NCBI GenBank assembly: GCA_964578835.1
Contig: CAZOEL010000006.1
Coordinates: forward strand, 65,929-129,928
Reading direction: 5' to 3'
DNA length: 64,000 nt
DNA from: CAZOEL01 sp964578835
GTDB taxonomy: Bacteria; Desulfobacterota; Syntrophobacteria; Syntrophobacterales; Syntrophobacteraceae
In this document: piece by piece, positions 16,656 to 25,633 of the stretch
How the letters are laid out: every line of letters starts with the position of its first letter
How positions within the stretch are numbered: the stretch's first letter is position 1
Position numbers and translations under genes: made by a program
Notes under the pieces: generated by a model
Told to the model about the DNA's origin: nothing
What the model saw: the letters and a program-made list of their open reading frames with translations, nothing else
Databases searched by the model: none

Positions 16656-16685
16656 GGGTGAATGGGTGAATTCACCCATTCACCC
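16656..16685. terminator. 30-bp perfect palindrome between convergent genes
   Basis: A perfect inverted repeat built from two GGGTGAAT units per arm and centred on GAATTC, eight bases after the mreB stop. It overlaps the last codons of the convergent NifA-type gene. It probably ends transcription from both sides, although no strong T-run follows on the mreB side. Confidence 0.7.
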
Positions 16686-18228
16686 ATTTAGACCGGCCCC
16701 GCCTTGTCTCCATCATTGTCGCCAGGCCAAATTTCTTGATTCTGTAACCTATCTGCCTCAAGGTAAGGCCCAGCTCTTTGGCCGCTTGCGACTGAATCCA
16801 ATTATGCCGCTCCAGGGCCGCCAGCACTTCCTTTTTCTCCAATTCCTCCAAACGCGACAAAGACTCCGGACCGACCTCCTTGAGATGCTTTCCATTCAAG
16901 TGTAAGTAAGGTGGAAAATCGGCCAGATCGATTTCAGATCCATCCACCATTATAGCCAATCGCTCGATCAGGTTTTCCATTTCTCGAACATTGCCGGGCC
17001 ATTCGTATCGGGTCAATACGTCTATGGCTCGCGCAGCGATGCGCAGCCTTCTTCCGTATTCTCTGGATATCTTCACAAGGAAATGCTCGACCAGCTCAGG
17101 GATATCCTCCGTTCTCTCCCTTAAAGGGGGAGTCTGTATCGGGAAGACGTTCAAGCGGTAATAGAGGTCTTCTCTGAAGAATCCCTCATCGACGGCAAGG
17201 GATAGATCCCTGTTGGTGGCGGCAACGATGCGCACATCGATGCGTCTGGTTCTAGTGCTGCCGAGCCTCTCGAACTCTTTCTCCTGCAAGAATCTAAGGA
17301 GCTTGGCCTGCAGAGAAAGGGTAAGCTCACCGATTTCATCCAGGAAGATGGTTCCTCCATCGGCTTCCTCGAAGCGCCCAGCCTTGGCTTTTGTGGCGCC
17401 TGTAAACGCGCCTTTTTCGTAGCCGAAAAGCTCGGATTCCAGCAGGGTCTCGGGTAAAGAGGCGCAATTAACCTTCACAAAAGGGTACCTGGATCTTGCG
17501 CTCAGCTCGTGGATGATCCTGGCGATAAGAGTCTTTCCAGTGCCCGATTCTCCGAGCAGCAGCACGGAGGCTTTGCTGGGAGCGACCTTTCGAATCATCT
17601 GCTGCACGCTTTTCATCGCCTGGCTCTTGCCAACCATAAAAAAATTGCTGTATCGCCCGGAAAGCTCCGCCCTGAGGGAAAGATTCTCTTTCCTCAGGTT
17701 CTCCTCGCGCGCTTTGACTTCCCTGTTGAGGCTTACAAACTGAGCAATGAGCGTTGCAACGATGGTTATAAACCTGACATCCTCCTCCAAAGAAATTTCG
17801 TCGGCAAAAAGCTGGTCTACGCTCAGGACTCCTATGGGCGAATTGTGCAGGACGATCGGCACCCCGAGAAAGGAAATGCGCCCTTTTTCAATAGACCTGG
17901 AGCCGGTTTTGTTCAAAAACAGGGGCTCTCGGCTAATATCGGGCACAACGAAGGGTTCAGCGGTCCTGAAGATAAGGCCTGTCACTCCTTCGTTTTCCTG
18001 GTATACTCCCCTCTTCTTCTCCTCGGCGCTGAGACCGTGAGAAGCCCTTATGATCAAATGACCGGTTTCATCGTCTTTCAGGGTGACCGTCGCTCTTTTC
18101 ATGGCGAGAGACTCGGAGAGAATTTCGAAAACGCTCTCCAGAGCCTGATCCAAGTTCAACGCCTGACCGATGATCCGGCTGATCTCATAAAGCACTTTAA
18201 TTTCGAGCTCCCATACTTTCGTTTCCAT
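16672..18228 (-). CDS. Sigma54-dependent activator, GAF/AAA+/Fis-type HTH (NifA type)
   Basis: A transcription activator working with RNA polymerase-sigma54, about 518 residues from the chosen start. A GAF sensor domain covers about 10-160. The AAA+ domain has GESGTGKT (Walker A), GAFTGA (sigma54 contact), GTIFLDEIGEL (Walker B) and the FREDLYYRLNVFP and WPGNVREMENL motifs. The C-terminal helix-turn-helix, SQAAKELGLTLRQIGYRI, is very like that of NifA. The start at METKVWELE is uncertain: the frame stays open 63 codons further upstream, but that part looks non-coding and has no clear ribosome-binding site. No nif genes are in the window and I found no -24/-12 promoter nearby, so its target is unknown. 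Confidence 0.85.
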   Translation of the reverse strand: METKVWELEIKVLYEISRIIGQALNLDQALESVFEILSESLAMKRATVTLKDDETGHLIIRASHGLSAEEKKRGVYQENEGVTGLIFRTAEPFVVPDISREPLFLNKTGSRSIEKGRISFLGVPIVLHNSPIGVLSVDQLFADEISLEEDVRFITIVATLIAQFVSLNREVKAREENLRKENLSLRAELSGRYSNFFMVGKSQAMKSVQQMIRKVAPSKASVLLLGESGTGKTLIARIIHELSARSRYPFVKVNCASLPETLLESELFGYEKGAFTGATKAKAGRFEEADGGTIFLDEIGELTLSLQAKLLRFLQEKEFERLGSTRTRRIDVRIVAATNRDLSLAVDEGFFREDLYYRLNVFPIQTPPLRERTEDIPELVEHFLVKISREYGRRLRIAARAIDVLTRYEWPGNVREMENLIERLAIMVDGSEIDLADFPPYLHLNGKHLKEVGPESLSRLEELEKKEVLAALERHNWIQSQAAKELGLTLRQIGYRIKKFGLATMMETRRGRSKWVNG

Positions 18229-18630
18229 TCTTCTCTGTATCAGCAAGTATTGTGCCTTTAGCGCAGGACGCGTTCGGCGCAGAGGAGAAGCGGAGGAGAC
18301 GACGCTCGGAATCGGGTGAAGCCGTTGACTCGGGTCGCAGCGCAAAGCCGATGGGCCTTCGTGAAAAGACTCTTCGACAGCGATTCGGGAAGCGCGCATG
18401 GTTACAAAAATGTACAAACACCGAAATAAGGAGCTGCTAAAGGATACATTCTTGAACCAGGGACAGAAAGATGGCGGCGCGCGTCGATGTATCGCGCAGC
18501 AAGATGATGGATGACCTGTGTAAGCCTTTGTGTTATGACACTATCGAATCGCAGGCAAACTGCAGGATCAGAACAGGCGATAACGGCCGTTGATGCAGTC
18601 GCTAAATTGCTTTGTCATATAACACTTACA

Positions 18631-18659
18631 TTGACAGCTACGCCCCTTTCCGCTAGCAT
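18631..18659 (+). promoter_or_regulatory. Candidate sigma70-type promoter for the hydantoinase-HDAC-rlmN operon
   Basis: TTGACA, 17 bases, then TAGCAT (four of six matches to the -10 consensus). It lies about 130 bp before the chosen hydantoinase start and points toward it. Its position also argues against the much longer upstream reading of that gene. Confidence 0.5.
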
Positions 18660-18786
18660 TTTTCCGCATCGCTATAGGCTGTGGGATCAAGGCGGCTGTC
18701 GTTCCCTTGTTGATAGCATCGAATGGACCGGTCGACAGCCGACCGCTCAAGCGAATCTCGTTCAGTTCAAAACTGTAGGGGAAGCA

Positions 18787-20493
18787 ATGATCATAGGGCT
18801 AGATGTAGGCGGTACTCACACGGATGTTGCGCTCATCGGGGAAGATTGCATTCTTCGCCAAGCCAAGGTGGCTACGGACTCCGCCAATCTTTTCGATAGC
18901 GTCTGGACTGCGCTCGAAGAGATCACAAGGGATGTCTCTCCGAAGGATATCCGTCGCTTGGTCCTCAGCACCACGTTGACAACCAATGCGATTGCCGAAG
19001 GAAAGTTGATCGAGGCGGGAATGATCGTATCGGGCGGTCCTGGAATCGACCCGGAGAACTTTCGCACCAATGACAATTTTTTCGCGGTTTCCGGCTCTAT
19101 CAATCATCGAGGAAGGGAGATTCAACCCATAGACGTTGCTGAAATTGAGGCGATAGCCTCAACGCTACGGTTCAAAGGCATCAAACATGTCGGGATCGTC
19201 GGAAAATTCTCGACGCGCAATCCCAAACACGAGCTCGAGATACGAAAGATACTTGGCGAAGACTTCGACTATGTAGTCCTGGGTCATAGGATTTCCGGCA
19301 ACTTGAACTTTCCCAGGCGAATTGCTACTGCTTATCTCAACGTGGCGGTTTATCCCGTTCATAGACGTTTTTTTCAAGCCGTACGCGATTCACTCGAGAA
19401 AAAGGGGCTCGGCATACCAATATACATACTGAAGGCGGACGGCGGAACCATGAGCCTCGAGGCCTCTCTCGACTCTCCCGGACAGACGATTCTCTCAGGG
19501 CCTGCGGCGAGCGTGATGGGCTCGCTTCCTTTCAGCTCGGAAGGAGAGGAGACGCTTGTTCTCGATATTGGCGGCACCACCACGGACATGGCCATCCTCA
19601 TCAATCGCGTGCCCCTGCTGGATCCCCTGGGCATTGAGCTCGGCGGCTACAAGACCTTGATCCGCTCTCTGAAGACCTACTCCATAGGCTTGGGGGGCGA
19701 CAGCGTTGTGCGCGTTGAGGGCGGCAAGATAAAGATCGGTCCGGAGCGCCACGGTCCCGCCCTTGCCTACGGAGGACCAGGCCCCACGCCAACGGACGCT
19801 CTGTTTGTACTGGGCAAAGTCTCTAATGGAAACGCAGAGGCGTCGCGCCGCGGGTATCGCCTTCTTGCGGACCAGCTCGGGGTCTCCATTGAAGAGGCAG
19901 CCTCTCAGGTATTCGATCATGCGTGCTACAGCATCCTCAACGCCGCTGCGCAGATGATCGAGGATATCAACAGCAAGCCCGTCTATACCGTTCATGAGCT
20001 ACTGCAAGGCTATCAGGCCAAGCCGACCGAGATACTGGTGTTAGGCGGCCCTGCGCCCTATTTCGCCTATCGCATGGCCGCTCTTACCGATTTCAGCGTC
20101 CACGTTGTCCCTCAATGGCAGGTCGCCAACGCCATCGGAGCCGCTCTGGCGAGAAACACCTGTGAAGTAACGCTCTTTGCAGATACCGAACGCGGCTTCG
20201 CTATCGCTCCGGAAGAGGGATTCCATCAATCTGTGCCAAGAAGCTTCAACAAACAGAAGGCCATGGAGATGGCCAATGATATTCTCCGCAAGAAATGCAT
20301 CAAGGAAGGCGCTTTAGAGCACGAGCTCGAAACGGAAATTGTTGAGGATGCAGAATTCAATATGGTTCGGGATTTCTACCCCACGGGCCGGAACATTCGT
20401 GTGAAAGTCCAGGTCAAGCCAGGGCTGATCCCGGAGTATCGAGGCATCGCCGAGCGTCTGTTCAATTATTGTCCTTTGCCCGGAGCGGATTAG
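18787..20493 (+). CDS. Hydantoinase/oxoprolinase family protein (HyuA-like)
   Basis: A 568-residue member of the hydantoinase A/5-oxoprolinase/acetone carboxylase family, enzymes that use ATP to open cyclic amides or activate related substrates. It has the N-terminal actin-like motif GLDVGGTHTDVAL, then STTLTTNAIAEGK, SGPAASVMGSLPF and LDIGGTTTDMAILI, which make the ATP-binding fold. The start ATG follows GGGGA; a longer frame upstream would read through the candidate promoter. No HyuB-like partner is present. A gene for an HDAC-fold deacetylase follows 33 bp later, so the two may act in one pathway. The substrate is unknown. Confidence 0.85.
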   Translation: MIIGLDVGGTHTDVALIGEDCILRQAKVATDSANLFDSVWTALEEITRDVSPKDIRRLVLSTTLTTNAIAEGKLIEAGMIVSGGPGIDPENFRTNDNFFAVSGSINHRGREIQPIDVAEIEAIASTLRFKGIKHVGIVGKFSTRNPKHELEIRKILGEDFDYVVLGHRISGNLNFPRRIATAYLNVAVYPVHRRFFQAVRDSLEKKGLGIPIYILKADGGTMSLEASLDSPGQTILSGPAASVMGSLPFSSEGEETLVLDIGGTTTDMAILINRVPLLDPLGIELGGYKTLIRSLKTYSIGLGGDSVVRVEGGKIKIGPERHGPALAYGGPGPTPTDALFVLGKVSNGNAEASRRGYRLLADQLGVSIEEAASQVFDHACYSILNAAAQMIEDINSKPVYTVHELLQGYQAKPTEILVLGGPAPYFAYRMAALTDFSVHVVPQWQVANAIGAALARNTCEVTLFADTERGFAIAPEEGFHQSVPRSFNKQKAMEMANDILRKKCIKEGALEHELETEIVEDAEFNMVRDFYPTGRNIRVKVQVKPGLIPEYRGIAERLFNYCPLPGAD

Positions 20494-20526
20494 CCACGAT
20501 GGAAACGAAAATGGAGGAGCAAGCGT

Positions 20527-21852
20527 ATGTTGCGCGCTAAGTATAAAACCGGTTTGGTTTTCTTTCCAGCCTTCGACTGGGCTATCAGCGCCACCCATCC
20601 GGAACGCGAAGAACGCCTGCTCTATACTCAGGATCAGGTTTTCGAGGAAGGCATTCTCGATGTCGAAGGCATAAGTGAATTCAAACCTGATCTTGCCACC
20701 ATAGAAGACATACGGCGGGTGCACATTTGCGTTCCCGATGAGACGAGGGTCGTTACCGAGTCTCATCTGATAAGCGCCGGGGGCGCCAAGACGATCGGCA
20801 CAAAGGTCATGGAAAAGAAGATCCAACGCGGCTTCGCGCTGGTGCGTCCCCCGGGTCATCACGCAATGCGCGTCGTGCACGGCGCAAGAGGTTTTTGCAA
20901 CATCAACATCGAAGCCATCATGATCGAGCACCTGAGGGACAACTTCGGAGTGGATCGGGTAGCCATTGTCGATAGCGATTGCCACCACGGAGACGGCACC
21001 CAGGATATTTACTGGCACGATCCCGACACCCTGTTCATTTCGATGCACCAGGACGGTCGAACCCTCTATCCTGGCACAGGCTTCGAAACGGAGATCGGCG
21101 GTCCCACGGCTCTCGGGACTACGGTGAATATACCCTTGCCTCCACGCACATCGGAGGAAGGATTCTTGTTTACTCTCGATAATCTTGTTCTTCCGATACT
21201 CGAAGAGTTCAAGCCCGATCTCATCATCAATTCGGCCGGACAGGATAACCATTATACCGACCCTATTACGAACATGTGTTTTTCCGCCCAGGGCTACGCG
21301 GAGCTCACTCATCGCCTCAAACCCGATATAGCCGTGTTGGAGGGAGGCTACTCCATCGAAGGCGCCCTTCCCTATGTCAACGTCGGGATCATCATGTCCA
21401 TGGCCGGTCTGGACTACAGCCGGATAAAGGAGCCGGACTACAACTTCGACAAGATTCGTCAATCCAGAGACACCAGCCGCTATATCGAAAGAGTCGTGCG
21501 CGAGATTCTCGAAAAGAGGAAGAACATTCCCGAGCTGAAGGCCAAATATTTCGCCTCCAATGAAAGTCTTCGCCGCGAGCGCTCGATATACTATGATACG
21601 GATAATATACTGGAGACTCAAAAAGAGACCATTCGCGTCTGTCCGGATTGCAGCGGCGTTGTGGGAATCGATTCCCGAACGGACGCCGGAAACCGCATAT
21701 ACGCCGTGCATATTCCAAGGAAAGCCTGCAACGACTGCCGTGAGCTCGGGTATGAATGGTTCGATTCCGCCAAGGTCAGCACTTATAAGAGAGTATATCT
21801 CCAGGATCGGCCCCAAAATCAGTACCATGTTCGAAAGGCTCATTACAGTTGA
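20527..21852 (+). CDS. HDAC/acetoin-utilisation-family deacetylase with a C-terminal CxxC pair
   Basis: A zinc hydrolase of the histone deacetylase fold, 441 residues, related to bacterial acetylpolyamine and AcuC-type deacetylases. Catalytic parts are present: RPPGHHAMR (general-base His pair), DSDCHHGDGT (zinc Asp and His), NSAGQDNH (third zinc Asp) and VLEGGY (Tyr). After the catalytic domain (to about residue 315) comes an extension with CPDC near residue 378 and CNDC near 406, spaced like a zinc ribbon. The start has GGAGGA upstream. Its stop overlaps the rlmN start. Substrate unknown; pairing with the hydantoinase suggests small-molecule amide chemistry rather than protein deacetylation. 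Confidence 0.85.
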   Translation: MLRAKYKTGLVFFPAFDWAISATHPEREERLLYTQDQVFEEGILDVEGISEFKPDLATIEDIRRVHICVPDETRVVTESHLISAGGAKTIGTKVMEKKIQRGFALVRPPGHHAMRVVHGARGFCNINIEAIMIEHLRDNFGVDRVAIVDSDCHHGDGTQDIYWHDPDTLFISMHQDGRTLYPGTGFETEIGGPTALGTTVNIPLPPRTSEEGFLFTLDNLVLPILEEFKPDLIINSAGQDNHYTDPITNMCFSAQGYAELTHRLKPDIAVLEGGYSIEGALPYVNVGIIMSMAGLDYSRIKEPDYNFDKIRQSRDTSRYIERVVREILEKRKNIPELKAKYFASNESLRRERSIYYDTDNILETQKETIRVCPDCSGVVGIDSRTDAGNRIYAVHIPRKACNDCRELGYEWFDSAKVSTYKRVYLQDRPQNQYHVRKAHYS

Positions 21853-22898
21853 AAGCAGAAAGAGTTTATGTAAAGAATCTAACCCTTCCAGAGATGGAAC
21901 AGTGGGTGGAAAGCCTCGGAGAGAGGCGCTTCAGGGCGCGTCAACTTTTCCGTCATGTATACTTGCGGCGTGTGAGCTCTTGGGATGAGTGCAGCGATCT
22001 CAGCAGGATGTTCAAGGTTCAGCTCGAGTACGGAGCGAGCCTCAACGCTCTCAGCTCCGTTGAAACGCTTGAAGCCTCCGACGGAACGAAGAAATACGTT
22101 TTTGAGCTCCATGACGGACATCTCATTGAATCCGTCCTCATCCCCGATCCTCCGCGACGCACGCTTTGCATATCCAGTCAGGTTGGGTGCGCTCTGGGCT
22201 GCAAGTTCTGCTTAACGGGCGCCGGTGGGCTCAAGCGCAATCTCAACACGGCGGAGATAGTCGATCAGGTGTGCCAAGTCCAGAAGGCTCTCGGGAATCA
22301 AGATCGGATTACCAACATAGTGCTGATGGGCATGGGAGAGCCTCTAGCGAACTATGATTCCGTGCTTAGAGCTATGCAAATAATGACGGACCCAAACGGA
22401 CTGGCTTTCTCTCATAGACGCATCACCCTCTCGACGGCCGGCCTTGCGCCTCAGCTTTACCGGCTCGGGAAAGAAAGCCCCGTCAATCTCGCCATCAGTC
22501 TGCATGCCCCGGAAGATAAGCTTCGAGACGAGCTGATGCCCATCAACCGCACTTACCCTCTTTCAGAGCTCATGGCGGCATGTCGAGAATACCCTCTTGC
22601 TCCCAGAAAGCGCATCACTTTCGAATATGTGCTGCTTGACGGAGTAAATGACGGAACGGCTCAAGCTCGCGCTTTGGTGCGTCTGCTCAACGGCGTGCGG
22701 GCCAAGATCAATTTGATCCCTTTCAACCCGCACCCGGGCTCGCGCTTCCGCCGCCCATCCGAAGAGCGCATGCTCGCTTTTCAGGAAGTTTTGCAGAAGG
22801 CTCAGCTCACGGCGATCATACGGCAAAGTAGGGGCGCCGACATCGGGGCGGCATGCGGCCAACTTGGAGAAAAACTCGGCAGGTCCGGAGAAAATTGA
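21849..22898 (+). CDS. rlmN: 23S rRNA/tRNA adenine C2-methyltransferase RlmN
   Basis: A radical-SAM methyltransferase that methylates C2 of an adenosine in 23S rRNA and in some tRNAs, 349 residues. The [4Fe-4S] motif CALGCKFC lies near residue 117, followed by the family strings LMGMGEPLANY, ITLSTAGLAP and INLIPFNPHPGS. A cysteine near the C-terminus (GAACGQL) takes the methyl group. It starts with TTG overlapping the stop of the deacetylase gene by four bases. Confidence 0.95.
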   Translation: MKAERVYVKNLTLPEMEQWVESLGERRFRARQLFRHVYLRRVSSWDECSDLSRMFKVQLEYGASLNALSSVETLEASDGTKKYVFELHDGHLIESVLIPDPPRRTLCISSQVGCALGCKFCLTGAGGLKRNLNTAEIVDQVCQVQKALGNQDRITNIVLMGMGEPLANYDSVLRAMQIMTDPNGLAFSHRRITLSTAGLAPQLYRLGKESPVNLAISLHAPEDKLRDELMPINRTYPLSELMAACREYPLAPRKRITFEYVLLDGVNDGTAQARALVRLLNGVRAKINLIPFNPHPGSRFRRPSEERMLAFQEVLQKAQLTAIIRQSRGADIGAACGQLGEKLGRSGEN

Positions 22899-23087
22899 CT
22901 TTTTCCCTTGTAGTGGGCCACAATCTCGGGTAAGGAGCCTACAATCTTCAAATATGAGATCCCAACGCCTCCTTGCTCCCTTCAAGGGAGAATCTGCTCA
23001 GGATGACTTCCTTCTTCAGAGGGAGTCAGGGAGAAGTTGCTCTTGACCTCATAGAAAATTGGAAGAACCGGGAAGGAGCGATTGACA

Positions 23088-23462
23088 TTGAAACCTGATT
23101 TTAGTAAAGGAGGCGGCCTGCTTCCTGCTATAGTTCAAAATGCAATGGATAACAAGGTGCTCATGCTCGCTTTTATGAACGAGCCGGCATGGGACAAAAC
23201 GGTTGAGACCGGCAAAGCGCATTATTGGAGCCGTTCGCGGCAGAAATTATGGCTCAAGGGCGAAGAGTCCGGGCATGTTCAGCTCGTTCGGGAAATCCTG
23301 CTGGATTGCGACCTGGACGCCATCTTGCTCAAGGTCGAGCAGATCGGCGGCGCCGCCTGCCATACCGGCTACGAGAGCTGCTTTTATCGGCGCTACGAGC
23401 AAGGGAGCCTGCAAGCCATTGGTGAACGCGTATTCGACCCCGATAAAGTCTATAAGAAATAG
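23088..23462 (+). CDS. hisI: Phosphoribosyl-AMP cyclohydrolase HisI
   Basis: The third enzyme of histidine synthesis, opening the adenine ring of phosphoribosyl-AMP; 124 residues, a single-function form without the HisE domain. Seen: VLMLAFMNEPAW, TGKAHYWSRSRQKLWLKGEESGH, the metal-binding DCDLDAIL, and GGAACHTGYESCFYR with the zinc cysteines. I chose the second of two TTG codons because AAGGAG lies nine bases upstream of it, while the first is only three bases away. hisG follows after 56 bp. The other his genes are not in the window. Confidence 0.94.
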   Translation: MKPDFSKGGGLLPAIVQNAMDNKVLMLAFMNEPAWDKTVETGKAHYWSRSRQKLWLKGEESGHVQLVREILLDCDLDAILLKVEQIGGAACHTGYESCFYRRYEQGSLQAIGERVFDPDKVYKK

Positions 23463-23518
23463 ATGCCGGGCCATGTCTCATATCTGTAGCTTCGCAAACG
23501 TAAGGAGGTTGTAAGAAA

Positions 23519-24391
23519 GTGGGTCAGTTGGTATTGGGCATTCCCAAAGGAAGCCTTCAAGAATCTACTATCAAATTGTTTAAGCAGTCCGGTTGGAAGA
23601 TTTCTCTATCGGACAGGAACTATTTCCCGGAAATCAACGACTCCGACATCAGTTGCGCCATCTGCCGCGCTCAGGAGATGTCCCGCTATGTGGCGAACGG
23701 CACATTTGACGTGGGTTTGACGGGACGCGACTGGATCATGGAAAACGACTCCGAGGTCATAGTAGTCGCTAATCTTGTATATTCCAAGGTCAGCCAGCGT
23801 CCAGCCCGCTGGGTATTGGCCGTTCCCTTCGATTCTCCGGTCAAGGACCTCAAGGACCTGGAGGGAAAAAAGATCGCAACGGAACTGGTCAACTTTACCA
23901 GGCGTTACTTCAGCGCTGAAGGCATCAATGTTCAGGTGGAGTTCTCTTGGGGCGCCACGGAAGCGAAAGTCATATCCGGTCTTTGCGACGCCATTGTGGA
24001 GGTCACGGAAACCGGGGCCACCATGCGCGCAAACGGACTCCGCATTGTCAAAGAGCTCATGCAGTCCAATACTCAGCTCATCGCCAATAAAGCGGCCTAT
24101 GAAGATCCCTGGAAACGGGAGAAGATCGAGCAGATATCGCTCCTTTTGCAGAGCGCTCTTCGGGCGGAAGAGCTCGTCGGGCTGAAGATGAATGTTCCCG
24201 AAGACAAATTGAGCGATGTTATCGACATGCTTCCAAGTCTCAACGCGCCAACCATCGCGCATCTTTACCGGAGCACCTGGCTGTCGGTCGAAACGGTGGT
24301 GACGAAGAATGTGGTCCGAGAGCTTATACCAAAGTTGATCAAGAGAGGCGCTGAAGGAATTATCGAGTATTCCCTTAATAAGGTAATCTAA
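23519..24391 (+). CDS. hisG: ATP phosphoribosyltransferase HisG, long form
   Basis: The first enzyme of histidine synthesis, joining ATP and PRPP; 290 residues, the long form with a C-terminal regulatory domain that senses histidine, so no HisZ partner is needed. Seen: LGIPKGSLQESTIKLFKQSG at the N-terminus, FDVGLTGRDWI, ATELVNFTRRYF, and the PRPP loop VEVTETGATMRANGL. The start is GTG with GGAGG ten bases upstream. Its stop shares one base with the start of the TPR-SPOR gene. Confidence 0.95.
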   Translation: MGQLVLGIPKGSLQESTIKLFKQSGWKISLSDRNYFPEINDSDISCAICRAQEMSRYVANGTFDVGLTGRDWIMENDSEVIVVANLVYSKVSQRPARWVLAVPFDSPVKDLKDLEGKKIATELVNFTRRYFSAEGINVQVEFSWGATEAKVISGLCDAIVEVTETGATMRANGLRIVKELMQSNTQLIANKAAYEDPWKREKIEQISLLLQSALRAEELVGLKMNVPEDKLSDVIDMLPSLNAPTIAHLYRSTWLSVETVVTKNVVRELIPKLIKRGAEGIIEYSLNKVI

Positions 24392-25563
24392 TGCCGCCAA
24401 GAAAATTCCATAGATCTTTATGTGTTGTTTTGCTCCTGGCCGCCGCCGGTTGCGCCAGTCTCGATCGCAGCAGCGATCCAGCATCTCAGTACAGCGCATG
24501 GCAATTGCACGATATGGGTCAAAAGTTTCTTGCTGCGGGCGATCTCGGCCAGGCGCTCAAGTTTCTCACCCTGGCCGAAAAGAAAAGCCCCAAGGACCCC
24601 GCGATTCAATATCATCTGGGCCTTGCTTACGGAAGCAGAGGCTTGCCGGTTGACGCGCAAGCGCATTTTGAAAAAGCCCTCGCCCTCAAGCCTGATTACC
24701 CGGAAGTGAACAATGCGCTCGGAGCTTTCTATGCTGAACGAGGACAATTGGACAAGGCGGAAGAGAATTTTCAAAAGGCTTTGGCCAATCCTCTTTATCA
24801 GACTCCATCTTTCCCACTATATAATCTCGGGCGCTTGTACGAGAAAAAAGGAGATCTTGACGCGGCCTTGAAGTACTACCAAGAGGCAGTCCGTCTGCAG
24901 TGGAATTACGGAGCCGCCCATTTCCGCACCGGCCAGATACTGGAGGCCAAAGAACGTAACGCCGAAGCAAGAGAAGCCTACGGCAAAGCCATCGAATACG
25001 CTCCGGATTTGGCCGAAGCGCACCTTAGATTCGGCGTGCTGAGTTATTCGGTTGGCGAGATCGAAAGCGCCATGTACTCCTTCAGCCGCGTCATAAAACT
25101 CGCCCCGCGCTCCAATATGGCGGTGGAGGCAAAGAAGTATCTCGAGCGCCTTCAGACAGTCGTTCCCAGTCCCTTGAGCAGTTCCGATATCGCTGCTTCC
25201 GAACGACTGTCGCAAATGGAAGTTATGTCCGACAAGGAAAAGTTTACTACCGCCAGGTTACCCCTGGATGCTCCAAGAGCGGCAGAGAATGCAAAATCCG
25301 CCAGCGCTTCGCAAAAGTGGATGTATATCGTTCAAGTGGCTTCTTTTCTCGATAGCGAAAACGCCGAGATTCTCCGTAAGAAATTAATCTACCGGGGTTA
25401 CGAAGTCAGTGTGAAAAACTTCTCGCATCAAGTGCTCGGCCCAATCTATATCATCCAGATCAAGCCCGAAAGCGACTTGGCCAAAGCCAATTCCATGCTC
25501 GCCGAAATTGAGAACAGCGAAAAAGTGAAGCCTATCATTCTCAAGGTTCCTGCCGATCACTGA
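24391..25563 (+). CDS. TPR-repeat lipoprotein with C-terminal SPOR domain
   Basis: A 390-residue envelope protein. The N-terminus is a likely lipoprotein signal (hydrophobic core, cysteine near residue 21 in AAAGCASL). Residues from about 40 to 260 hold five or six tetratricopeptide repeats with the usual W/LG-Y-A-A/P pattern, for example IQYHLGLAYGSRGLPVDAQA. A SPOR domain at about 305-387 (WMYIVQVASFLDSENAEILRKK) would bind denuded septal peptidoglycan. It overlaps hisG by one base, so it is cotranscribed with it although the functions differ. A role in cell division or envelope assembly is inferred from the domains. Confidence 0.85.
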   Translation: MPPRKFHRSLCVVLLLAAAGCASLDRSSDPASQYSAWQLHDMGQKFLAAGDLGQALKFLTLAEKKSPKDPAIQYHLGLAYGSRGLPVDAQAHFEKALALKPDYPEVNNALGAFYAERGQLDKAEENFQKALANPLYQTPSFPLYNLGRLYEKKGDLDAALKYYQEAVRLQWNYGAAHFRTGQILEAKERNAEAREAYGKAIEYAPDLAEAHLRFGVLSYSVGEIESAMYSFSRVIKLAPRSNMAVEAKKYLERLQTVVPSPLSSSDIAASERLSQMEVMSDKEKFTTARLPLDAPRAAENAKSASASQKWMYIVQVASFLDSENAEILRKKLIYRGYEVSVKNFSHQVLGPIYIIQIKPESDLAKANSMLAEIENSEKVKPIILKVPADH

Positions 25564-25633
25564 TATTCCTGTCCTTTCAGAACGCGCAAGATCTGAGCTA
25601 AGATGCCTTTTTTCCATGTAGGGAGCTGCAAAG

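Noticed and set aside
20314..21843. A 509-codon open frame on the minus strand opposite the HDAC-fold gene
   Set aside because: The plus-strand frame has all catalytic motifs of the deacetylase; the opposite frame has none.
23060..23520. Histidine leader peptide or attenuator before hisI or hisG
   Set aside because: No run of histidine codons and no alternative hairpins followed by a T-run were found; HisG here is the long form with its own feedback domain.
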